A stretch of 6,440 nt of DNA. It comes from CBFGWV01 sp965652545 (GTDB lineage Bacteria; Pseudomonadota; Gammaproteobacteria; Competibacterales; Competibacteraceae). The notes below the pieces were generated by a model that was not told where the DNA came from, ran no database searches, and was given only the letters and a program-made list of their open reading frames with translations. Below are positions 1-5,313 of this stretch, one piece after another. How positions within the stretch are numbered: the stretch's first letter is position 1; the number at the start of each line of letters is the position of its first letter. The translations under genes and the position numbers were made by a program. The stretch spans positions 1 through 6,440 of the forward strand of contig CBFGWV010000278.1 of NCBI GenBank assembly GCA_965652545.1. The letters run 5' to 3'.

Positions 1-90
1 CACGGCGAGTCGGTAATGGATGGACCCGGCCTCGCGGGCGGTTTCCCAGCACCCCTCCCACCGAAGCCACCGAACCCAACGCACGCCCGA
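1..90. other. Left-edge stretch with no supported gene
   Basis: This stretch lies downstream of the sulfatase stop codon. No start codon with a ribosome binding site, no convincing hairpin terminator and no recognisable coding remnant was seen. The plus strand stays open in one frame from here into the sulfatase region, but that frame is only the antisense shadow of the sulfatase. One plus frame ends in TAA at 14-16, so the tail of a gene entering from the left cannot be excluded. Confidence 0.5.
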
Positions 91-1716
91 TCAGTCCGCC
101 GCACGCCCCCGCCAAGCCGCCTCGACATCGGCTTCATCCCAATACCCGATCAGAATCCCCGCCTCCAACTCACGATCGGTGCGCGCCTCCACCTGCGCAT
201 CAGACAACGTAATGCGATTGGCCGGCCGCCGCGCCCACTCCCCCAACGCCGCCAACAAACGCGCCCGCTCCGACGCACACACCGGGTCCGCACCACGGTC
301 CACATACTCATCCGGATCACTGTCCAGATCGAACAGCATCGGCCGGAAACCCTCCGCATGGATGTACTTCCAGCGCCCATCGAACACCATATACAACCGG
401 CAGTCCCCCACCGGAACCGCATGATCCGTGCGCGCCCGGCGCATCGAATAATCGTACTCACTGACCACATAACGCCGCCGCCCCGCCGCCGCCGGCTCAC
501 GCACCAACGGCAACAGCGATCGCCCCTCCAACACATGCCCCGGCACCGCACCGCCAAAAAACGCCACGAACGTCGGCGCCAGATCGATACCCTCCACCAA
601 CGCATCGCACACCTGGCCGCGCGTGGCATCCGCCGCCGGCGAGGGATCGCACACGATCAGTGGAATCTTCACCGACGGCTCGTGAAACAGCTCCTTCTCC
701 CCCAGCCAATGGTCGCCCAGGTAGTCCCCGTGATCGGAGCAGAACACGATCATCGTCTCCTCCTCCAGACCCGCATCGCGCAAGAATTCGCACAAACGGC
801 CGATGTGATCATCGATCTGCTTGATCAAACCCATGTACGCCGGAATCACCCGCTCGCGCACCCCCGGGCGCGCGAACACGCGGCTGACCCGCTCGTTCGT
901 GTACGACAGGTACAGCGGATGCGGGTCGATCCACTCCAGCTCACTGCGGCGCACCGGCAGCACATGCTCAGGGCCGAACATCGCGTGGTAGGGCGCCGGG
1001 GCGATATACGGCCAATGCGGCTTGATGTACGACAGGTGCAGGCACCACGGGCGCCCGTCCGCCGCCGCCCCGCGAATAAAATCCATGGCGCGGTCGGTGA
1101 TGTACGCGGTTTCCGAATCCGCCTCCGCCACCCGCGCCGGCTTGTCGGCATGGGCCAGCAGCCAGCCCGACAGCAATGCCCCATCGTCGCGCTCGGCCGC
1201 ATTGGCCTGCGACTGCCACAGGTTGGTCCCGGCGTAGCCTTTCGAGCGCAGATAGTCGTCGTACCGCGGGCGGGCATCGTACGGCCCATCCGGATGCAGC
1301 CCGTCATCGCGCTCGAACACCTCGAACCCGCACTGCGCGACGTGGGTGCCAATGAGCGAGTCCGGTGCGATGCCCAGGCGGGCCATGCCCTCCAGGTCGG
1401 CCTTCATGTGCGTCTTGCCGACCAGCACATTGCGCACACCCAGGGCCTTGAGGTGATCGCCCAGCGTCGGCTCGCCCACCCGCAACGGCACCCCGTTCCA
1501 GGTGGCCCCGTGCGAGCGCACATAGCGGCCGGTGTAAAAGCTCATCCGCGAGGGGCCGCAGATCGGTGACTGCACATACGCATTGCTGAAGCGCACACCG
1601 CGCTCGGCCAAGGCGTCGATATGCGGTGTATGCAGGTGTGGGTGACCGGTGCAACTGAGATAGTCGAAGCGCAACTGGTCGCACATGATCCACAAGACGT
1701 TGCGGCGAGTCGTCAT
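91..1716 (-). CDS. Type I sulfatase (arylsulfatase / phosphonate monoester hydrolase superfamily)
   Basis: This 541-residue protein is predicted to hydrolyse a sulfate ester, or possibly a phosphonate or phosphate monoester, using a formylglycine made from Cys53. The signature C-x-P-x-R is CGPSR (53-57), followed by a YTGR segment. Other metal and active-site candidates are Asp13-Gln14 (CDQ), Asn74, Lys101 and His103 (GKTH), His234 (KPHWPY), Asp328-His329 (SDHGDYLGDH) and Lys341. The C-terminal subdomain has the usual FDLDSDPDE segment at 462-470, then a tail of about 40 residues. There is no signal peptide, so it is probably cytoplasmic. Length and overall order resemble bacterial phosphonate monoester hydrolases (about 510 residues) and choline sulfatases. 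The Lys101/His103 pair is sulfatase-like. The ATG at 1716 is preceded by GGAG (plus positions 1722-1725) at 5-nt spacing. It is transcribed divergently from the MarR gene and probably shares its control. Family is certain; substrate is unknown. No formylglycine-generating enzyme is in the window. Confidence 0.93.
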   Translation of the reverse strand: MTTRRNVLWIMCDQLRFDYLSCTGHPHLHTPHIDALAERGVRFSNAYVQSPICGPSRMSFYTGRYVRSHGATWNGVPLRVGEPTLGDHLKALGVRNVLVGKTHMKADLEGMARLGIAPDSLIGTHVAQCGFEVFERDDGLHPDGPYDARPRYDDYLRSKGYAGTNLWQSQANAAERDDGALLSGWLLAHADKPARVAEADSETAYITDRAMDFIRGAAADGRPWCLHLSYIKPHWPYIAPAPYHAMFGPEHVLPVRRSELEWIDPHPLYLSYTNERVSRVFARPGVRERVIPAYMGLIKQIDDHIGRLCEFLRDAGLEEETMIVFCSDHGDYLGDHWLGEKELFHEPSVKIPLIVCDPSPAADATRGQVCDALVEGIDLAPTFVAFFGGAVPGHVLEGRSLLPLVREPAAAGRRRYVVSEYDYSMRRARTDHAVPVGDCRLYMVFDGRWKYIHAEGFRPMLFDLDSDPDEYVDRGADPVCASERARLLAALGEWARRPANRITLSDAQVEARTDRELEAGILIGYWDEADVEAAWRGRAAD

Positions 1717-1737
1717 GAGGGCTCCGGTGCCGGCTCG

Positions 1738-1755
1738 GTCGGACGATTGTCCGGC
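1738..1755. promoter_or_regulatory. Imperfect palindrome over the sulfatase -10 region, candidate operator
   Basis: GTCGGAC-GATT-GTCCGGC is an 18-bp inverted repeat with six of seven arm positions complementary, including a perfect inner CGGAC/GTCCG. It covers the proposed sulfatase -10 element and start point. Size and symmetry fit a dimeric regulator such as the adjacent MarR protein, and occupancy would block sulfatase transcription. It could instead be a chance repeat in GC-rich DNA. Confidence 0.4.
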
Positions 1756-1774
1756 GAATCGTTGACAATTGCAA
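1746..1774 (-). promoter_or_regulatory. Putative sulfatase promoter (sigma70-like)
   Basis: On the minus strand a -35-like TTGCAA (plus 1769-1774) is separated by exactly 17 nt from a -10-like GACAAT (plus 1746-1751). Each matches its consensus at four of six bases. Transcription would begin near 1739, leaving a leader of about 22 nt containing the GGAG ribosome binding site. This is a by-eye prediction; the good spacing and position between divergent genes support it. Confidence 0.5.
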
Positions 1775-1775
1775 C
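1761..1775. promoter_or_regulatory. GTTG-N7-CAAC inverted repeat, candidate MarR operator
   Basis: The 15-bp sequence GTTGACAATTGCAAC has symmetric GTTG/CAAC ends. It overlaps both the plus-strand TTGACA (1762-1767) and the minus-strand -35 candidate (1769-1774). TTG/CAA half-sites in short palindromes are common in MarR-family operators. A protein bound here could control both divergent transcripts. Nearby wider repeats are ATTGTC-N12-GACAAT (1746-1769) and TTGAC-N15-GTCAA (1762-1786), so the exact operator boundaries are uncertain. Confidence 0.4.
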
Positions 1776-1790
1776 GAACTGGTCAAAAGT
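1762..1790 (+). promoter_or_regulatory. Putative promoter for the marR-tct-oxidoreductase operon
   Basis: A perfect -35 consensus TTGACA is present at 1762-1767. At 17-nt spacing the -10 position (1785-1790, AAAAGT) matches the consensus at only three of six bases, so it would be weak or activator-dependent. Its location 33 nt before the MarR ribosome binding site region, and its overlap with the inverted repeats, make it the best candidate for the operon promoter. Confidence 0.4.
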
Positions 1791-1811
1791 CTTGCCAACG
1801 CGGCAACGGGC

Positions 1812-1816
1812 AGGAG
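1812..1816 (+). promoter_or_regulatory. Ribosome binding site deciding the MarR start
   Basis: AGGAG lies 6 nt before the TTG at 1823. This favours that TTG over the in-frame TTG at 1769, which lies inside the proposed promoter and has no comparable site. Confidence 0.7.
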
Positions 1817-1822
1817 CTCGCA

Positions 1823-2320
1823 TTGAAGATCAACCCCAAGGTGCGCACCGCAACCCATCCGGCGGTTTCCGATATCCGCGACCTGCTGACGTTCCGCATC
1901 GCCATGCTGGCGGCCGGCAACGACCGCATCGGGCAAAGCTGGCTGAAGCAGGAGTTCGACCTGCGCATTCTCGAATGGCGGGTGCTCGGGCTGGTGGCGG
2001 CGATGGGCCCGGTGCGCTTCGGCGTCATCGCCCGCCGCCTGCTGCTGGACAAAGGGCAGCTCAGCCGTCTGGTCAAGACCTTGACGGCACGCGGGCTGAT
2101 CGACACCACCCAGGACGAAGCCGACCAGCGCACCATTCTGCTGACCATGACCGAACCGGGGCGGGCGCTCCACCAGCACGTGTTCGCCCGCGCATTGGCC
2201 CGCAACAACCTCGTGCTCTCGGCGCTCAGCGCCGACGAGGCGGCCACCTTGTTTCACCTGCTCGACAAGCTCCAGCCGTTCATGGACCACCGCGTGGACG
2301 AAGTCGAAGACAACGAATGA
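1823..2320 (+). CDS. MarR-family transcriptional regulator
   Basis: This 165-residue winged helix-turn-helix protein is of typical MarR length and probably acts as a ligand-responsive dimer on the adjacent divergent promoters. A predicted dimerisation helix near 14-45 precedes the LRILEWRVLGLVAA helix (48-61). The helix-turn-helix spans about 66-92, with a recognition helix containing GQLSRLVKTLTARGLI. The wing at 93-112 carries the family-typical D-x-R motif (Asp101, Arg103) followed by LLTMTEPG. Long C-terminal helices (112-158) complete the dimer interface. The start is taken as TTG at 1823 because AGGAG sits 6 nt upstream; an in-frame TTG at 1769 would add 18 residues of unlikely sequence and overlap the promoter. 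It is the first gene of the operon and its stop overlaps an ATG of the binding-protein gene. Autoregulation and control of the sulfatase are inferred from position. The ligand is unknown, presumably the transported acid or a metabolite of it. Confidence 0.9.
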   Translation: MKINPKVRTATHPAVSDIRDLLTFRIAMLAAGNDRIGQSWLKQEFDLRILEWRVLGLVAAMGPVRFGVIARRLLLDKGQLSRLVKTLTARGLIDTTQDEADQRTILLTMTEPGRALHQHVFARALARNNLVLSALSADEAATLFHLLDKLQPFMDHRVDEVEDNE

Positions 2321-2329
2321 CCCCAGCCC

Positions 2330-2334
2330 GGAGG
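2330..2334 (+). promoter_or_regulatory. Ribosome binding site of the binding-protein gene
   Basis: GGAGG lies 9 nt before the ATG at 2344. It supports that start rather than the in-frame ATG at 2317, which overlaps the MarR stop (ATGA) but has only a weak purine run upstream. Confidence 0.6.
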
Positions 2335-2343
2335 CGACAGACC

Positions 2344-3288
2344 ATGTTCGGACGCCACACCCTCGTTGCAGCGCTGATCCTCGCCGCATTCGCCGGCACC
2401 GCCCGTGCCGAATGGCCGGACAAGCCCATCCAGATTCTGATCCCCTGGCCCGCGGCCAACGACCCCTCGACCCTGGCGGCCAACGCCATCGCCCCGTTGA
2501 TGGCCGAGTCGCTCGGCGTCCCGGTGAAGGTCGTCAACAAGCCTGGCGGCGGCGCGGTGCTGGCCACCGCGGACCTCGCCGGCTCGCGCCCGGACGGCTA
2601 CACCATCGGCCTGATTTCGATCGGCCCGATGATCACCCAGGTGCTGCGCGGGAAGACGCCATACCGCAACGACGACCTCCAGCCGCTGGGTCTGGTGTGG
2701 TCCAGCCCGTTCACCCTGGCGGCCCGCGCCGATGCGCCCTACGACGACCTGCGCGGGCTGGCCGAGCATGCCAAGACCCACGACCTGCGCCTGGCGCATT
2801 GGGGCCTGGGCGCGGTGCCGACGCTCATCGCGATGCAGGCGGCCGACAAGGGCGGCTTCAGTTGGAAGGAAACGGCGTACGCCGAGCTCACGCCCTTGCT
2901 GGTGGTGCAAGGCGATGCTGATGTGATCACCTTCTCCACCCCGGGGCTGAAGGACTATATCGAGTCCGGGCAATTGAAGCTGTTGGCCACCATGTTGCCC
3001 GAGCGCCTGACGGACTATCCGGATGTCCCCACCGTGGCGGAACAAGGTTTTGGCGATGGCCACTCGATCTGGTTCGGCGCCTTCGTGCCCAAGGGCACGG
3101 ACCCTGTCATCGTCGAGCGCTTGTCGGCGGCGTTCTTCACCGCCATGGCCGACCCGTCGGTCGAGCCGGTGCTGCGCAACGTCGGTGTGGTGACGCACCC
3201 CACCGGCCCCCAGGCGGCGCGCGAGCGCATGGACCGCGAGCTCGAGCAGTTCGGTGCGCTGATGTCGGCGCTCGGGCTGATCGAGTAA
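2344..3288 (+). CDS. TctC/Bug-family periplasmic solute-binding protein of a TTT transporter
   Basis: This 314-residue extracytoplasmic receptor is expected to capture a carboxylate-type solute and deliver it to the TctA/TctB-like membrane pair encoded next. A Sec signal peptide covers 1-22: Arg4 and His5, a hydrophobic core, then a cleavage site after TARA before EWPDKPIQ, the classic WPDKPI opening of mature TctC proteins. The first binding loop is unusual: it reads IPWPAANDPSTLA where most relatives have a P-x-x-x-G-G-x-x-D pattern. The second loop, NKPGGG followed by SRPDGYTIG, is conventional. The family C-terminal features are present: a PDVPTVAEQGF segment, then FGAFVPKGTDP. Length is usual for the family. 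I prefer ATG 2344 because of GGAGG upstream; starting at ATG 2317 would add nine residues rich in Arg. The gene lies 23 nt after the MarR stop and 7 nt before tctB. Family is secure; the ligand cannot be read from the sequence. Confidence 0.93.
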   Translation: MFGRHTLVAALILAAFAGTARAEWPDKPIQILIPWPAANDPSTLAANAIAPLMAESLGVPVKVVNKPGGGAVLATADLAGSRPDGYTIGLISIGPMITQVLRGKTPYRNDDLQPLGLVWSSPFTLAARADAPYDDLRGLAEHAKTHDLRLAHWGLGAVPTLIAMQAADKGGFSWKETAYAELTPLLVVQGDADVITFSTPGLKDYIESGQLKLLATMLPERLTDYPDVPTVAEQGFGDGHSIWFGAFVPKGTDPVIVERLSAAFFTAMADPSVEPVLRNVGVVTHPTGPQAARERMDRELEQFGALMSALGLIE

Positions 3289-3295
3289 CCCGCCG

Positions 3296-3826
3296 ATGAC
3301 CACCGACCGCGAGCCCCCGCATTGCCGCGTACACGATGCGGTGGGCACGGTCATCGGCGTGCTGGGTTGTGCGCTGCTCGTCGCCTCGCCGTGGCTGGTG
3401 GACCGGTCAGGGCCGGAGCCGTTCTACAAGGGGCCGCTGGTCTTCCCGCTGATGGCGCTGGCGCTGGTCATCGTCGGCAGTGTGCCGGCTGCGCTGCGGC
3501 TGCTGCGCCCGTCGCCGGCATGGGTGTGGCGGCTGGACGGCAACGGGGTGCCGCGCTCGGCCATCGGTTTGTTTCTGCTGTTGTGCCTGTTTCCGGCAGC
3601 GGTGTCCTGGCTGGGCGTCCAGGCGGCGACGTTTCTGTTCACCCTGGGCGGGCTGGTGCTGGTCGGCTACCGCCGGCCCGGGCCGGCGCTGTTGATCGCC
3701 ACATTGCTGGCGCTGGCCATCCACCTGGCGTTTCGCGCGTTTCTCGATATCTGGTTCCCCGCGCCGCAACTGCCGCAATGGCTGGGCGCCGCGTTGCGGC
3801 CCGCCGGTGACGTATGGATCTGCTGA
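3296..3826 (+). CDS. TctB-like small membrane subunit of a TTT transporter
   Basis: This 176-residue integral membrane protein is the small, poorly conserved subunit that partners the TctA-like permease. Hydrophobic segments lie at about 15-35, 47-70, 88-106, 108-125 and 129-152, consistent with the four or five helices of TctB/DUF1468 proteins. The GPLVFPLM stretch after FYKG at the second segment, and the C-terminal FLDIWFPAPQLPQWLG ending, are in keeping with the family, where a helix followed by a short Pro-rich segment is common. The ATG at 3296 is 7 nt after the binding-protein stop. Its ribosome binding site is weak (GAG within the preceding gene's last codons), suggesting translational coupling. 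The 3' end overlaps tctA by 13 nt. Identification rests mostly on position and topology, because sequence conservation in this subunit is low. Confidence 0.88.
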   Translation: MTTDREPPHCRVHDAVGTVIGVLGCALLVASPWLVDRSGPEPFYKGPLVFPLMALALVIVGSVPAALRLLRPSPAWVWRLDGNGVPRSAIGLFLLLCLFPAAVSWLGVQAATFLFTLGGLVLVGYRRPGPALLIATLLALAIHLAFRAFLDIWFPAPQLPQWLGAALRPAGDVWIC

Positions 3827-5313
3827 CCGACGGTTTCGCCAATGCGTTTGCCGTGGCCAACCTCCTGGCGCTGGTCGTGGGGACGGTGATCGGCATCATC
3901 GTGGGCGTGCTGCCTGGCCTGGGGCCGATGGTGGGCATGGTCGTGCTCCTGCCGTTCACCTTCTCGATGGCGCCGGATGTGGCCTTGTCGCTGTTGCTGG
4001 GGGTGTTCTGCGGCGGCTACTTCGGGGGCGCGGTGCCGGCGATCCTCATGCGCACGCCGGGGGTGCCCTCGTCCATCGTCACCACATTCGACGGCTTTCC
4101 GCTGACCGAGCGCGGCGAGGCGCAGACGGCCTTGTCCGCCGCCCTGGTCGGCTCGCTCGGCGGCGGGCTCATCAGTGTGCTCATTCTGATGGCCCTGGCC
4201 CCGCCGCTGGCGCATGTGGCGGCCAGCTTCGGGCCGCCGGAATACCTGGCCGCCGCGCTGTTCGGCGTGCTGCTGGTGGCCATGTCGTTCCGCGACCGCC
4301 TGGGCCAGGCGGTGACGCTGATCGGCCTGGGCTTCTGGTTGTCCACGGTCGGCATCGACGGGCCGACGCTGAGCCCGCGCTACACTTTCGGGGTGTGGGC
4401 CATGCACAACGGGTTGGACCTGGTAGCCGTGGTGCTGGGCTTGTTCGGCATCGGCCAATCGTTGCTGCTGCTCGAGCGCGGCATCCTCAAGTCCGACCGC
4501 CTGGACTTGGGACGCAGCAGCCTGGATTTCAGCCGCCTGTGGCAGATGCTGCGGTACTGGAAGACCTTGCTGCGCTCGGGGGTGATCGGCACCGCGGTGG
4601 GTTTGTTGCCGGGGCCGGGGTCGGTGCTGGCGTCTTTCCTCGCCTATGACGCGGCAAAGCGGTTCTCCAACGACCCGGATGCGTTCGGCAAGGGCACGCC
4701 TGAGGGCTGCCTGGCGGCGGAGGCCGGTAACAACGCGGTGCCGGCCGGGGCGTTGATTCCGCTGCTCACCCTGGGTATCCCCGGCGAGGCGCTCAGCGCG
4801 TTGCTGCTGGGTGTGTTCACGCTCAACGGCATCTACCCGGGGCCGCTTCTGCTCATCAAGGAGCCGGTGCTCATCTCGACGCTGTACTGGTCGATGCTGC
4901 TGATCAACATCGTGGCATTCGCCGTCCTGGCGCTGTGGCTGCGGCCGTTCGCGATGATCGTCAAAGTGCCGCACCGGGTGCTGGCGGTGACGGTCATCAT
5001 CGTCTCGCTGGTGGGGATCTACTCGGTCAACACGCGCCTGTTCGACTGTGGGGTGGCGCTGGCTGCCGGTGCCGTGGGGTATGTGCTGCTGCGCCTGGGC
5101 TGGCCGCTGGTGGCGCTGGTGATGGGGCTCGTCATGGGCCCGATCGTCGAAAACCGCCTGCGCGAAACCTTGAGCCTAGGCGAGGGCAGCCTGGCGATCA
5201 TGCTCGGACGGCCGGTGACCGTCATTGTGTTGCTGTTGGCCGTGCTCGTCGTCGCCGCCCCGGTCGTCGTCGCGGTGCGCCGGGCACGGGCGCTCGGGGC
5301 GCAGCCCTCGTGA
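3814..5313 (+). CDS. TctA-like large membrane subunit of a TTT transporter
   Basis: This 499-residue permease with about 12 hydrophobic segments forms the translocation path of the TTT transporter and is presumed to be driven by an ion gradient. It shows the two-fold internal repeat typical of TctA. The first half has GVLPGLGP (31-38) and, later, RTPGVPSS (80-87) followed by DGFPLTERGEA. The second half has GLLPGPGS (263-270) and then EGCLAAEAGNNAVPAGALIP and LTLGIPG (319-324). The EAxNNA-type segment and the Pro-Gly motifs are the hallmark of the family. Length matches the usual 500 residues. The ATG at 3814 lies inside the end of tctB and is preceded by a GGTGA-like site. The stop overlaps the GTG of the oxidoreductase gene, so expression of all these genes is probably coupled. 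Gene order binding protein, small subunit, large subunit is the common TTT order. Substrate is unknown. Confidence 0.95.
   Translation: MDLLTDGFANAFAVANLLALVVGTVIGIIVGVLPGLGPMVGMVVLLPFTFSMAPDVALSLLLGVFCGGYFGGAVPAILMRTPGVPSSIVTTFDGFPLTERGEAQTALSAALVGSLGGGLISVLILMALAPPLAHVAASFGPPEYLAAALFGVLLVAMSFRDRLGQAVTLIGLGFWLSTVGIDGPTLSPRYTFGVWAMHNGLDLVAVVLGLFGIGQSLLLLERGILKSDRLDLGRSSLDFSRLWQMLRYWKTLLRSGVIGTAVGLLPGPGSVLASFLAYDAAKRFSNDPDAFGKGTPEGCLAAEAGNNAVPAGALIPLLTLGIPGEALSALLLGVFTLNGIYPGPLLLIKEPVLISTLYWSMLLINIVAFAVLALWLRPFAMIVKVPHRVLAVTVIIVSLVGIYSVNTRLFDCGVALAAGAVGYVLLRLGWPLVALVMGLVMGPIVENRLRETLSLGEGSLAIMLGRPVTVIVLLLAVLVVAAPVVVAVRRARALGAQPS

Noticed and set aside
16..1569. A 517-codon open frame on the plus strand, opposite the sulfatase
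   Set aside because: It is antisense to a gene with a full set of sulfatase catalytic motifs. Its translation is dominated by Arg, His, Pro and Gln with no recognisable domain, which is expected of a shadow frame in GC-rich DNA.
91..1716. Annotation of the sulfatase as choline sulfatase (betC)
   Set aside because: The active-site residues are shared, but the C-terminal tail typical of choline sulfatases is not recognisable and no choline or betaine gene is nearby. The evidence supports only the family level.
1621..2343. Upstream extension of the binding-protein frame to 1621
   Set aside because: The extension runs through the divergent promoter region and the whole MarR gene in another frame. 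The signal peptide and GGAGG place the real start at 2344, or at most 2317.
1304..2389. A 361-codon minus-strand open frame spanning the intergenic region, which might link sulfatase and MarR regions
   Set aside because: It is out of frame with the sulfatase, antisense to the MarR gene, and lacks any domain-like sequence.
3667..4974. A 435-codon open frame on the minus strand, opposite tctB and tctA
   Set aside because: Its translation is a Gln/His/Arg-rich low-complexity string with no hydrophobic core or motif, while the plus strand here encodes clear TctB and TctA proteins.
4935..5309. Upstream extension of the flavoenzyme frame into tctA
   Set aside because: The added residues are Ala/Gly/Arg-rich shadow sequence. 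The Rossmann FAD motif must lie near the N-terminus, which fits the GTG at 5310.
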